Notes: generated by a model from the letters alone, not told the origin. DNA of 64,000 nucleotides from Nitrospirales bacterium (GCA_021603905.1 BQIU01000011.1:1-64000), one strand, 5' to 3'. Counted from the stretch's first letter, positions 1-9,538 are shown. Numbers and translations are program-made.

Positions 1-662
1 CAAAGCCTCTGGCCATAAGCGGTGACGATCATGGTGTTCCAAATTCCTCCTTTTTGACTTAACGCTTGAACCGTTTGCTCATCTGGTTTTTCAACAAATT
101 CTTCTACAGCATGAATTGGAACTCTAGGATTCCCGGCTAACACTTGACCTGGACGAATCCATCCGCATTCGCCCTCTGGTGAATTTGGAATGGCGCCCAA
201 TAAGATGACCCGTTCTCTGACACGCCTGACTGCCGAAATCGTCTCCCGTACCATTCGATTGAACTTTCGATGGGGAGCGATAAAGTGATCGGACGGATAA
301 ATCGTGACAATGGCGTTGGGGTCCCAATGATTGATGTAGGTCAAGGCAAAAAAAATGCCGGCTGCGGTATCACAATTTTTCGGTTGAATCAGAATGCGTC
401 CTTTGGTTTGAACTTCCAGTTGCCGAAAAATTTCTTGGCGATGCGACTTATCGATGATCGTGACTTTATGCTCGGGAGGAGATGTTTGATCGGCTCGATC
501 CCACGTATGTTGCAGCATTGATCGTTTCCCGACAAACGCACAATATTGCTTGGGCTTGGGGTAGCCGAGCCATTTTTGAATAAACGGTCTCATTCGTTGG
601 CCTTCTCCCCCAGCCAAGATGATGCCCCAGTGGTTTCCATTTTTATTTAGTCGATCAGGCAT
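1..662 (-). CDS. Mannose-1-phosphate guanylyltransferase-like nucleotidyltransferase (partial, C-terminus outside window)
   Basis: The frame is open from an ATG at 662 to the window edge, giving about 220 residues. The N-terminus carries the nucleotidyltransferase signature GIILAGGEGQRMRPF, followed by a YPKPKQYC stretch typical of ManC/GMP enzymes and YPSDHFI further in, which matches the conserved Asp of the metal site. Family members make GDP-mannose from mannose-1-phosphate and GTP, a precursor for surface polysaccharides. This fits the glycan genes at 45-60 kb but is not adjacent to them. The C-terminal part (possible beta-helix or isomerase domain) lies beyond the left edge, so mono- versus bifunctional cannot be decided. 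Other sugar nucleotidyltransferases remain possible. Confidence 0.85.
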   Translation of the reverse strand, partial: MPDRLNKNGNHWGIILAGGEGQRMRPFIQKWLGYPKPKQYCAFVGKRSMLQHTWDRADQTSPPEHKVTIIDKSHRQEIFRQLEVQTKGRILIQPKNCDTAAGIFFALTYINHWDPNAIVTIYPSDHFIAPHRKFNRMVRETISAVRRVRERVILLGAIPNSPEGECGWIRPGQVLAGNPRVPIHAVEEFVEKPDEQTVQALSQKGGIWNTMIVTAYGQRL

Positions 663-1395
663 ACGTAATCACCTTTCACATTCATGCCGGCAACCTCACA
701 TCGCCGACAAGGAAAACGCACTCTGTGTCATAAGATTTCATATGATTGAGATCAATAGCATATGCTTTTTCATGTCAAACCCTTCGAAGATATCCTGCAT
801 GAGTAGAAGGTCACTTTTTTTAAAGTACATGTACGCACTGAATCTTGACTCATATTGTTCAATGCAACTGGAATGCCGACTACATAGGATAGCAGCTCAA
901 TATTTTGGTTCATAAAATAAGATATAAGCGCCACAAACGACATGATTAGAATTGTGATGCAACAATACGAGCGGAAATGCACGAATACAGGTGAGCGAAA
1001 ACCACAAATCCATCTACGACCTCTATCTCTCTCTAGAAAAATCGTTACCTACACGCACAAGAAAACGAACATTCATCACAACATGATAGCAAAGAAGGCT
1101 TATTTAGCGAGTAACAGAACGCGGCGGCAGTGATGGGACAGACTGAAAAGCTGGAGGTAGAGCATCACGTGGAAATATGCAGAGTGAGTGGCCCCAGTTC
1201 AGGGCCAGGACAAGTATGGAAGTTATCAATACGGCTCTTACATTTTCGGCACGAGCAGTTGCCGTCAATTCGACAAAGAGATATTCCGCACTGCCTGGTT
1301 CCAACATAGGCCGAATTTCATTGAGAACGCAGAATAATATGCTTCACATCCACCTCGTTCCTTGAAATTTTTTCCTTCCAAGGAAGAGAAGAAAT
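663..1395. other. Intergenic stretch without a recognised gene
   Basis: Only short unconvincing frames occur here and none has a ribosome binding site or recognisable protein. It separates two minus-strand genes and presumably holds the promoter of the nucleotidyltransferase near its left end. No repeat shared with the rest of the window was seen. Confidence 0.5.
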
Positions 1396-2574
1396 TTACA
1401 TGATTTTTTCATCTGAATAAAAATCCAAAGACGTGAGAGCCGGGCCTTGCGAACTCAATAATGCTCTTCTAATCATGGCCTCCAATTCTCGAATATTCCC
1501 CGGGAATTTATAACTTCCCAACACGGCGGTTACCGAATAATCAATATCGAGTTTTGGACGACCGATTTCTTCACCATAGGTTTGGATCATTTTCATGGCC
1601 AAAGGAATAATGTCTTGTCTACGCTCCCGGAGAGGTGGAATGGAAATTTGATTACCTTGAAGTAACGTAAGCAATTCAGGGTGAAAGTTTTTTCCCTGGC
1701 CTGGTTGATTCGGTGAAATCGTACTGGCCAGTATAAAACGATTCGTAATAGGGAACTGTTCCACCCCCCCCATTCGGCAGAACGAACGGGTACGAATCGC
1801 CTCAGCCAAGGATCCTTGAACCTGAGATGGAAGATGTTCAAGACCATCAATCAAAAGAGTGCCTTTGTCAGAATGTTCAAAGCTTCCGTGCTTAGCCTGA
1901 CTGGCTCCGCTAAAGGCTCCTCGTTCATAGCCAAATAAATGGGACTCTAATAGAGTGGCTCTTTCTTCGTTGCAACTGACCGCGATAAAAGGCGCCAAGT
2001 GCCTGGGGCTGTTGTAATGAAGAACGCGTGACAAAAATTCTTTGCCTGTCCCCACCTCCCCTTGGAGGAAAATGAGAGGTGTCTCCTGAACAGCAAGAGA
2101 TTTCAAATGATCAACGATCTTTACCATGGACTGGCTCTTGGCAATCACATGCTCCCAAGAATATTGGCGTTGTTTCTCCAAAGCGGTGTACTCAACCTGA
2201 CTCCTCAGCTCGAGGAAGTTGAGCGCTCGGTCCAGTGCCGGTTCAACTGTTGAAAAATCAACCGATTTAATCAAAAAATCGTAGGCTCCAAGGCGCATGG
2301 CTTCGACGGCATCTTCGATGGTTCCGTACGCGGTTAACATAATGACCAGGGTTTTCGGAGTTATCTCTCGCACCCTTTTTAACGTTTCTAAACCATCCAT
2401 TTCAGGCATTTTCAAATCCAGGAAAAGCAGATCAGGAACTTCATTATCTAAGGCGTTAATAAGTGATTCTCCTGAATTAAAACTTCTCACCAGGTGTTCA
2501 TATTTGGTCAAACGTCGACTTAATGCGGAACACACACTTTGTTCATCATCAGTAACATAAATCGTTGCACGCAT
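1396..2574 (-). CDS. NtrC-like response regulator, truncated and divergent
   Basis: A 392-residue protein with an N-terminal receiver domain (residues 1-120) and a sigma-54-type AAA+ domain (about 140-375). The receiver keeps the acidic pair D9/D10, phosphoacceptor D53 in FLDLKMPEMDG, T81 and K103, although the usual Pro after K103 is Ser. The AAA+ domain has Walker A GEVGTGKE (172-179). The sigma-54 contact loop reads GAFSGA rather than GAFTGA, and Walker B reads LLIDGLEH, so the usual Asp-Glu pair is Asp-Gly. The arginine-finger region RERRQDI and the sensor-2 region FPGNIREL are present. The protein stops where a Fis-type helix-turn-helix would begin. It may therefore act without DNA binding, or as a non-hydrolysing regulator. 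No histidine kinase is visible next to it. Confidence 0.85.
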   Translation of the reverse strand: MRATIYVTDDEQSVCSALSRRLTKYEHLVRSFNSGESLINALDNEVPDLLFLDLKMPEMDGLETLKRVREITPKTLVIMLTAYGTIEDAVEAMRLGAYDFLIKSVDFSTVEPALDRALNFLELRSQVEYTALEKQRQYSWEHVIAKSQSMVKIVDHLKSLAVQETPLIFLQGEVGTGKEFLSRVLHYNSPRHLAPFIAVSCNEERATLLESHLFGYERGAFSGASQAKHGSFEHSDKGTLLIDGLEHLPSQVQGSLAEAIRTRSFCRMGGVEQFPITNRFILASTISPNQPGQGKNFHPELLTLLQGNQISIPPLRERRQDIIPLAMKMIQTYGEEIGRPKLDIDYSVTAVLGSYKFPGNIRELEAMIRRALLSSQGPALTSLDFYSDEKIM

Positions 2575-2683
2575 AACAATCCTTCTTTTCAGAATGAATA
2601 AAGAAGTCTGAACTCCTCGTCTTTATACTATACAAATACTTTTTTCATGTCGACGTTCGGAAAGAGTTGAGCCTTTTTTGCCG

Positions 2684-3171
2684 GTATAGCGAATCCAATT
2701 ACTTGCAAACTGATAGGCTTGGGCACGATTGCCTGGAAGGCCTTGCATTCTTCACAGACTTTCAACGTTGATCTTTCAAGAAGCCATCTGACATACGGTT
2801 TAGAGGTGCCCAAGTCCAGTTGACTGAAAAGGTAGCCCTAGGCGACGGTTGCTTCATACCTCTCGTTGGGTTGAATAGGACACCGACGTTGACATGTGGT
2901 TGTCCCCCTGAATTGATAATTACAGATCGCCTAGCAGCGTAATACTGCACCTCAAACATCGGCAGGTTATATCTGCATGGATTATCACGAATCCAAATAC
3001 GTACCAGCTAAACCATGGAGACTTTCAACGCGATATCCAACGTGTCAAGAGTACGGATGTTCATTGAATCGGCTATAACTGGCAGCAATTGACCTTGTAT
3101 ATCACGTAGTGGAATATCCAAATTTAGCGAATCGATACTCTACCGATTCGGTATAACTGAAACGGCTATAA
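2684..3171 (+). repeat. Diverged copy of a CTATAG-ended dispersed repeat element
   Basis: The sequence from about 2950 to 3165 matches, in inverted orientation, the stretch 21472-21690. Shared blocks include CCAGCTAAACCATG, ACTTTCAACGCGATATCC, GTGTCAAGAGTACG and ATTGAATCGGCTATAACTG. The left end GTATAGCGAATCCAA matches the right end of the second copy (reverse complement of TTGGATTCGCTATAG). The middle is too diverged to align by eye and lacks the 93-bp tandem units of the other copy. No coding capacity was seen, so this looks like an old non-autonomous element. The boundaries are approximate. Confidence 0.65.
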
Positions 3172-3223
3172 AAGTAACAGAACTTTTCCATCCAGATGTC
3201 AGTCGAGAAGAAATCCCCTAAAA

Positions 3224-3285
3224 CCGTCCTTTTGCCCAATAGTTAAAGGAAAGCTATTGGACAGATGGATGTAAGGACGATTTTT
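3224..3285. repeat. Nested inverted repeat (two-stem hairpin)
   Basis: An outer stem pairs CGTCCTT with AAGGACG and an inner stem pairs CCAATAG with CTATTGG around an 11-nt loop. T-runs lie outside on both strands, so it could terminate in either direction. No gene ends nearby, so its role is open. Confidence 0.5.
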
Positions 3286-3815
3286 AAAGGATCTCCAGCC
3301 AAGGAAAAAGGAAAGAGCTGGAAGCAATGAGCTTCTTTAGACTCTTGCAAAGTTTATACTCACAAAACAGTATTAAGGTAATGGGCATTCGACAGTCGAC
3401 AATCACGAATATCCGCAATACTTTTTGATTTGATTCACTTCGTATAACTGGTGGAGTATTCATACTCAACAATAGGTCAGCGTGCGATGCTGCACAGGAC
3501 GTAGGTGTGAATTGGCACTCTTTTCTGAAATGATGACAGTTTGAGAATTTAAGGAAACAGGAATGAAAACATTTAAATAGGAACAGGGAATTCAGAGGAT
3601 AATATCCCCCCATCTTCTCGGACCCTCATGACAAGGGCCATTCCTTACCGATGAGGAAGCCCGTCATTAATCATCCCTTTCCAAACTTTTCATCGAATAT
3701 ACCGATCCTTTACCTAATGGCATTAGTTTTGCTGTCCCTGCGTAGGGGCAAGTCTACATAATTGTGTACAGACGACCATAGTCATCAAATCAAATTTTCA
3801 GGAGAAAGAGAACTG

Positions 3816-5201
3816 ATGATAGAAATTCAACGAGGATTTTTAACGTTTCTTTTTGTCGTCATTGGACTGTCATGGACTGAGGTCTCGCTCGGAGCTGGAG
3901 ATCATACGAAAGAATTTCCGAGTGATTTTGATCGTTTGACTGCCATCTTACAACAACCAAATTCTCTTTCTGCAGCGACTCCAGAATGGTTAGACTTGGG
4001 TGTTGAGCATCGTACTCGTTATGAAACCTTTGATCATAGCTTTACTCGGGGCACCGCAGGGAGCAATCAACAGATTCATCAACGGACGAGAATCTTGCTG
4101 GGAATCAAAGACATCTGGGACCCAATCCGATTCACACTTGAACTGGCTGATTTTCGCGCTCCTCTAGCAGATCGAGAGCAAGATCAGTCACCAATTTTTG
4201 TCAATCACTTGGATATTTTTCAACTGCATCTTGACGTGGTGACTGACAATTTTTTAGGCACAGGGCTATCGGGAAAACTAGAAGTCGGACGATTGATCAT
4301 GGATTTTGGGCAAGGACGCTTAGTCGCCGGACATCGGTTTGGAAGCTTTACGCCAACATTTGATGGCGTACAATTGACCTTTGGTGGAGATAAAAGCTCA
4401 AAGTGGGGACTTCGCGCATTTGCGACACGACCCGTTCAGCGACATTCTGTCAGCCCGGATTGGAACACTCCCAGCTCCTATTTTTCGGGGGCAGCGATTT
4501 CCAACCGCCATATTCCATGGGCCAATGCGGAGCTGTATGTCTTTCAACTTAATGAAGGAAATCATCTTCAAAAACGTGATCTGTCTACTGTCGGGGTTCG
4601 ACTTTTTGCTCTTCCGGTCAAAGAGCAATTGGATTATGAGATAGAATCGATCTATCAAGTTGGAGAGGTCGGCCGCACTCATCACTTTGCCCATCGTCAT
4701 CACGGTGAGGTGGGGTACAGTTTAGGAACGGATTGGCCTCTTCGGTTTGTCTACCTGTTTGACTATTCCTCAGGAGACCCAAATCCAAGAAAGAACTTTG
4801 ACTTCTTATTTGCGAAGCGCCGCGCAGAATACGGGCCTACCGGAATATTAGGAGTTATCTTTCCATCTAATGTACTTTCACCCGTTGGATTTCGTGCGAC
4901 CCTCCAACCAACTTCCACAATTAAGTTGATGGCGTCTCATCGCACCTTCTGGCTGGCCGATGGTCGCGGCCCTTTTGTGGGCAGTGGCCTACAGGACTCT
5001 ACTGGTCGAGCGGGCACCTTTCTCGGCAATATGTTTGATACTTCTGTGAATTGGGCTCCTCAATCTGGCTATTTTCGCCATACTTCCTTCCAAGTGGGCT
5101 ATACCCGCTTTTTCAAAGGCTCCTACTTTGATCGAGTCCCACAAAGTCCAGGTACGGCCGATGTCAATTATGTATATACCATGGCCGTTATTACCTTCTA
5201 G
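3816..5201 (+). CDS. Alginate-export-type outer-membrane beta-barrel porin
   Basis: A 461-residue protein starting at the ATG preceded by AGGAGAAAG seven bases upstream. An ATG-like start 54 bases earlier has no comparable site. An N-terminal signal peptide (residues 1-26, hydrophobic core FLTFLFVVIG) precedes repeated amphipathic strands. The early segment LGVEHRTRYETFDHSF and the segment LEVGRLIMDFGQGRLVAG are typical of the alginate_exp (AlgE-like) family, and the protein ends with alternating aromatic residues and Phe, as expected for barrel insertion by BAM. Family members form outer-membrane channels. In nitrite oxidisers several such paralogues of unknown substrate are common, so alginate itself need not be the substrate. 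It stands alone, with no operon partner in view. Confidence 0.8.
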   Translation: MIEIQRGFLTFLFVVIGLSWTEVSLGAGDHTKEFPSDFDRLTAILQQPNSLSAATPEWLDLGVEHRTRYETFDHSFTRGTAGSNQQIHQRTRILLGIKDIWDPIRFTLELADFRAPLADREQDQSPIFVNHLDIFQLHLDVVTDNFLGTGLSGKLEVGRLIMDFGQGRLVAGHRFGSFTPTFDGVQLTFGGDKSSKWGLRAFATRPVQRHSVSPDWNTPSSYFSGAAISNRHIPWANAELYVFQLNEGNHLQKRDLSTVGVRLFALPVKEQLDYEIESIYQVGEVGRTHHFAHRHHGEVGYSLGTDWPLRFVYLFDYSSGDPNPRKNFDFLFAKRRAEYGPTGILGVIFPSNVLSPVGFRATLQPTSTIKLMASHRTFWLADGRGPFVGSGLQDSTGRAGTFLGNMFDTSVNWAPQSGYFRHTSFQVGYTRFFKGSYFDRVPQSPGTADVNYVYTMAVITF

Positions 5202-5218
5202 CCCTTCGAACCAATCGT

Positions 5219-5291
5219 CGTTCGTATCTCGTAAAAAACTGAAAGACTTCTCCCACGAAATACGAACAACAAACGACGAAATTCGTGCTCC
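5219..5291. repeat. CGTATCTCGT / ACGAAATACGAA spacer repeat
   Basis: Directly after the porin stop the spacer holds TCGTTCGTATCTCGTA and, about 40 bases on, CACGAAATACGAACAACAAACGA. The same words recur in spacers at 24008-24200 and 25140-25215. The halves are roughly inverted copies and could pair. The rest of the spacer up to the small frame at 5736 shows nothing recognisable. Confidence 0.5.
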
Positions 5292-5735
5292 AACAAACAA
5301 GATACGATTCACAAAGGAGGAGTCAGGGGAACAGCATTGGCTAACTTTCTCCAATCTCCCTTGAATAGCCAAGAGCAAGCCGTACATAACTTGCTCCTCG
5401 AGGACGGTCACAAACCTTTCGAGGCTTAATGACACTAATTAATAAAATAATCTCAGGGGATTTCTCTCATTCACATCAATTTTTCTTTACATGTTACTTC
5501 CCGCTCGTTCAATCTCTGAAAACACAGCTTAGCTTCGCACTATACCGCTAGTGCGTCTCCGCACATATGAAAGGTTGGGCTTCTTCAAGGGTAGAAAAAG
5601 GAAAACCATAAAATTCACTAAATACACGTATTTCAAATGAAATGTTGAGGTTTTGTAAATATGTCCTCGACTGGAATCAATCTTGCTTTTTTCATTATCA
5701 GCTTAACTTAGGACCAGAAATGGACTTCAAGAAAT

Positions 5736-6056
5736 GTGGCATACATGGAAGAGAGTGAACCCGAAGAGAGCATACAAATTTTGATAGGCTCGCAGGTTCA
5801 CAAATTCGTCGTCCTTAAGAGCCTTACTACGCCAATTTTCCAGAATTTCGTTCAACAGATATTTCCATTCTACCTGCAAAAGACAGAGTTAGAGCTTCCT
5901 GCATCATGTAGAGACATTCTGTCTATTTGTTTTTATTTATACCACCTAAAGATGAATAAAATCTTACTTTCAATTCAAACCTATAAGCCTAGGCTTCAGC
6001 TCATTGAGATATCAGATTCACCTTTTCAGGTACAAAACCTCTCCACTAGCAAATAG
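5736..6056 (+). CDS. Hypothetical protein upstream of the SbtA gene (doubtful)
   Basis: An open frame of 106 codons beginning GTG, with an ATG three codons later. The product is moderately hydrophobic without a signal peptide, and no clear ribosome binding site precedes either start. I do not recognise it, and it does not resemble the PII-like SbtB regulator often found beside sbtA. The frame lies 37 bases before the sbtA start, which is the main reason to keep it. It may be non-coding. Confidence 0.25.
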   Translation: MAYMEESEPEESIQILIGSQVHKFVVLKSLTTPIFQNFVQQIFPFYLQKTELELPASCRDILSICFYLYHLKMNKILLSIQTYKPRLQLIEISDSPFQVQNLSTSK

Positions 6057-6093
6057 CCGAGGTTGCATATTTCTTTAGGACAAGGAGCAATTC

Positions 6094-7314
6094 ATGCTTG
6101 AGGATTTTATCTACAACTTCACTCACAACTTATTCAAACCGCTGTTGCTCTTTTTCTATATGGGTTTCTTAGTGCCTTTGCTTAAAGTTCCGTTTGAATT
6201 TCCGAATGTTCTGTATAAAAGTATCTCGATATATCTGTTGATCTCCATCGGCTGGCACGGCGGCGAAGAATTGGCCATGCTAGAGGCTGTTGACCTTCAG
6301 CATGCGCTTGGGTTCATGATCGTCGGCTTCATCACGAACACGATCATTGGGACCATAGCCTATTTCTTCCTCCGAAACATGACAAAGCTTCGGCAAATCG
6401 ATGCGGCAACCGTCGCAGGCTACTACGGCTCAGACTCAGCGGGAACATTTGTTACCTGTGTTGGTGTGCTGGCCGCCGCCAATATCGCCTTCGCGGCCTA
6501 TATGCCGGTCTTGCTTGCTGTGATGGAAATCCCAGGCTGCCTTGTCGCCCTCTTCCTCGTCTCACGACTTCGTAATTCAGGACAGATGGACGCCTTCGGC
6601 AATATGCCAGGAGAACCAGATTACGATCCCAGCACGCGCCCTAGCATAGGTGCTCCCGTTCATTCCTTACATATCGAAAGTCAAGATGAGAAGGGCGAAC
6701 ACGAGACGACAGTCCCGGTTTATGCGAAATCGGTCGGTGCCGCTGCGGCATCAGACTATGAACAACCTCCGCCTCAAAGCGTGTTCAGTAAAAAAGTCTT
6801 ACATGAAGTTTTCTTTAACCCAGGCCTGTATTTATTATTCGGTGGAATTTTAATTGGATTCATCGGCCGGTTGCAGGGGGTCAAGGTTACCGAGGTCGAC
6901 GATAAATTTTTTGTGGTCTTATTCCACGGAGTCCTAAGTCTTTTCCTCTTGGAAATGGGAATGACGGCTTGCTCACGACTCAAAGACTTGAAGAACGCAG
7001 GCTCAGGCTTCATCGTATTTGCCCTACTACTTCCAAATGTCTTTGCGATGATCGGTATTCTCGTGACTCATGCATACAGCATGGTACTCGGTCATCCGTT
7101 CGAGGTCGGCACCTATGCACTCTTTGCTGTACTGTGCGCAGCAGCATCGTATATCGCCGTTCCGGCTGTTCAGCGACTCGCCATTCCTGAAGCAAGCCCC
7201 ACTCTGCCCTTGGCTGCCTCACTTGGGTTGACCTTTTCTTATAACGTCACCATCGGCATACCTTTATATATCATGTTGGCCACCGCAGTGATCACGGCAA
7301 TGCCAGTTAATTAA
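6094..7314 (+). CDS. sbtA: SbtA-family sodium-dependent bicarbonate transporter
   Basis: A 406-residue polytopic membrane protein with the SbtA layout of two five-helix halves joined by a long hydrophilic cytoplasmic loop (about residues 160-235). Diagnostic segments are the opening FKPLLLFFYMGFL, SIGWHGGEEL, the AGYYGSDSAGTFVTCVGVL stretch of the first half, and PAVQRLAIPEASPTLPLAASLGLTFSYNV in the second half. The family takes up bicarbonate with sodium in cyanobacteria. Here it would feed carbon fixation of an autotroph. The start is supported by AAGGAG about eight bases upstream. No SbtB partner gene is apparent, and the loop is a possible regulatory site. GC content is higher than in the flanking spacers. 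Confidence 0.9.
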   Translation: MLEDFIYNFTHNLFKPLLLFFYMGFLVPLLKVPFEFPNVLYKSISIYLLISIGWHGGEELAMLEAVDLQHALGFMIVGFITNTIIGTIAYFFLRNMTKLRQIDAATVAGYYGSDSAGTFVTCVGVLAAANIAFAAYMPVLLAVMEIPGCLVALFLVSRLRNSGQMDAFGNMPGEPDYDPSTRPSIGAPVHSLHIESQDEKGEHETTVPVYAKSVGAAAASDYEQPPPQSVFSKKVLHEVFFNPGLYLLFGGILIGFIGRLQGVKVTEVDDKFFVVLFHGVLSLFLLEMGMTACSRLKDLKNAGSGFIVFALLLPNVFAMIGILVTHAYSMVLGHPFEVGTYALFAVLCAAASYIAVPAVQRLAIPEASPTLPLAASLGLTFSYNVTIGIPLYIMLATAVITAMPVN

Positions 7315-8358
7315 TATCAAGGTATAGCAAGTCGAGTGAGAGAGGATGCAAGGAGCATGTGCTAATAAGTACCTCTCCGCACCAAGAAAACGTCTCGTTA
7401 CTCTTGTGTACAGATAGAACCAAGGCGCCTATGACAAGGACGACGTGTCGCCTGCCATGGCGAGCATGGACACCTAGACGTTTACATTGGTTGATCATAC
7501 AACTTGCAAAATGATGAATCTCATAAATCGACCTCAACGATTCAACGATGGGCTGAGCTCTAATGTCTGAAGTAAGCATGACAAATAGCCACATGACATC
7601 AATTCCTTCCCAATGTTGAGGTCAGGCAGAAAAAATCTAGCCTTTTCTCCCCCTAGCCAACCGGAAGCATCATCGCTACCCTCTAAGGTCATTCGATCTC
7701 CCTCAGGCAACCGCTGAGGACAGTGGATCATAACCAACCCTCTGCTCCTTTGTTAAAAACGAACGGATTAGGTGACAACATCCAGATTCATCGTTAATTC
7801 TCTCCATAATTTTGGGTCTGTTGAAAAAAGCCGCCAGCGGCGTTCTCGCCATTTTGCCATGCTGACGTATTAATAGTACCTCTACTTAGCAATTGATCTG
7901 AAGGTAGCAATAACGGTTCTATCATAAGCTAGAGCTTCCTACTCCCAGTTTAGTCAGCTTCTTCAAGAGTCGAGAAAAACACCCAATAACCCAAGACATA
8001 TACATTCCTCACAATCAGAAATTTAGAAATATCACTGACGTTCAGTATTCCATTCAATAGGTCTTTGACATCTGAATAGACCAGACATTGCGCTACTTCG
8101 CACGAAATGGTTTGAGCATATGCGCTCAACGTCATGAAATGACACGACTTCTCCTACTATACAATTTTCACGAAACTCCCTATTTTTTCAACTCCCGAAT
8201 CAACCATCAGAACCCTCACAAAAATTTGGTACACCCTTTGCTCTAGTACATGAGCATCATGAAACTTCCACCATTCAAGAACAAACTCATTGAGACAAGT
8301 CACAGGCTTCAATGTATTCACACAGCATGTATCAATTGTTAACCCATGAGGTGACCTG
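7315..8358. other. Long intergenic region
   Basis: No convincing gene. Around 7812-7860 lies GTCTGTTGAAAAAAGCCG followed by CCAGCGGCGTTCTCGCC, a phrase with a short GCCGC/GCGGC hairpin that resembles dispersed sequences I recall from Nitrospira genomes, but no second copy is visible in this window. Frames on the minus strand at 7307-7594 and 8157-8375 lack ribosome binding sites and recognisable products. Confidence 0.4.
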
Positions 8359-8529
8359 ATGTCGACTCTACGCATAATCGAGAAAAAAGAACAAAAAACT
8401 GTGGACAGAGAAAGTCAGGTCACTGAGATTCACGATCCACGCGAGGAACGAGAACAACAGTTTATGAAGACCTACGAGGCTTTACGAAAATACGCCTCTC
8501 TACACTTTTCATGTGATGATGAACGCTAG
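8359..8529 (+). CDS. Small charged hypothetical protein
   Basis: A 56-codon frame starting ATG with GAGGTGA five bases upstream, a strong ribosome binding site for so short a frame. The product is highly charged, rich in Glu, Arg and Lys, with a predicted helical middle (DPREEREQQFMKTYEALRKY) and one Cys near the end. It lies 61 bases before the universal stress protein gene on the same strand and could be co-transcribed with it. Not recognised as any family. Confidence 0.45.
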   Translation: MSTLRIIEKKEQKTVDRESQVTEIHDPREEREQQFMKTYEALRKYASLHFSCDDER

Positions 8530-8590
8530 CCGACTGTCGTTGTCTATAACAGGTGGGATACTTCGAGCCCTCAAATAAAGGAGCACGAAT

Positions 8591-9538
8591 ATGAATGTTC
8601 TCAAAAACTTTTCTGTTTCACAAAACGAATCTCGTATTCTAAAAACGGATAGCACTGCTGCTTCACCTTTTGGCAGACAAACAACTCTACCGCATTTGAA
8701 TTTTCGACGTATCTTTCATCCGACCGACTGTTCGACTGAAAGTAAGGTCGCGTTTATCCATGCACTGAAAATGGCTGAATCCACCGGGGCAGAACTACAA
8801 ATTTTTCATAGTGAAGAGAGCGAAGAAAAAAAGACTCTTGCAGTTTGGGACGACTTCCCTCAGGTTCGAACAACACTCACACAATGGGAAAAACGACAGG
8901 ATGACCCGGAAAGAAACCTTAGCGAACGGCGAGGCTTTCATGTTGAAAAGGTATTGGTCTATAGCGCAAACGCCAAAAACTCGATTCTACGATATCTCCG
9001 CGATAAACCCTCTGACTTAATTGTGTTGACCACTCATCATCGACATAATTTCAGCCTTCGTTCTTCCTATGGGATCGCTGAAGCCATTGCATCGGAGTCT
9101 GGAATCATGACCTTAGTCGTTCCGCCAGGATGCCAAGGTTTTGTTTCACCGGTTGATGGAACCGTCACCTTAAACCGCATCCTCATTCCGATCACGTCTA
9201 CTCCAGCCCCACAACCGGCAGTCGACGTTGCATCGGCCATGGCTCAAAGGTTAGGGAATTCTGAAGGTGCCTTCACGCTTCTCCACGTTGGCCATGAAGA
9301 AGACATGCCGAAGGTGAAATTACCTGTTCACCCTGGCTGGACTTGGGATACCGTTATCAGAAGCGGACAAGTGGCTGAAGAGATTCTATCCGAAGATGCT
9401 GAGCAGTCCTTTAGCCTCATCATTATGGCAACACGAGGCCACCAAAACTTTCTCGACGCTATTCTCGGAACCACCACTGAATGCGTCATGCATCAGGCAT
9501 GGTGTCCTGTCCTTGTTCTTCCAACAACCTCATCATGA
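8591..9538 (+). CDS. Tandem universal stress protein (UspA family)
   Basis: A 315-residue cytoplasmic protein made of two Usp domains, about 37-175 and 188-313. The first begins FRRIFHPTDCSTESKVAFIHALKMA and ends with the IVLTTHHRHNF strand and LVVPPG. The second begins LNRILIPITSTP and ends LIIMATRGHQNFLDAILG, TTECVMHQAWCPVLVLP. The nucleotide-binding Gly pattern is degenerate in both halves (GHQNF rather than GxxGxxxxxxxxxG), so ATP binding is uncertain. The start has AAAGGAG with normal spacing. The role is general stress adaptation by family membership, and nothing here shows a specific trigger. Confidence 0.88.
   Translation: MNVLKNFSVSQNESRILKTDSTAASPFGRQTTLPHLNFRRIFHPTDCSTESKVAFIHALKMAESTGAELQIFHSEESEEKKTLAVWDDFPQVRTTLTQWEKRQDDPERNLSERRGFHVEKVLVYSANAKNSILRYLRDKPSDLIVLTTHHRHNFSLRSSYGIAEAIASESGIMTLVVPPGCQGFVSPVDGTVTLNRILIPITSTPAPQPAVDVASAMAQRLGNSEGAFTLLHVGHEEDMPKVKLPVHPGWTWDTVIRSGQVAEEILSEDAEQSFSLIIMATRGHQNFLDAILGTTTECVMHQAWCPVLVLPTTSS

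Noticed and set aside
3284-3613. 109-codon minus-strand frame as a gene
   Set aside because: No ribosome binding site, no recognised domain, and it overlaps the hairpin region; composition is that of chance sequence.
5736-6056. SbtB (PII-like) regulator
   Set aside because: The sequence has none of the SbtB features (T-loop pattern, C-terminal Cys motif), so only a doubtful hypothetical protein is listed.
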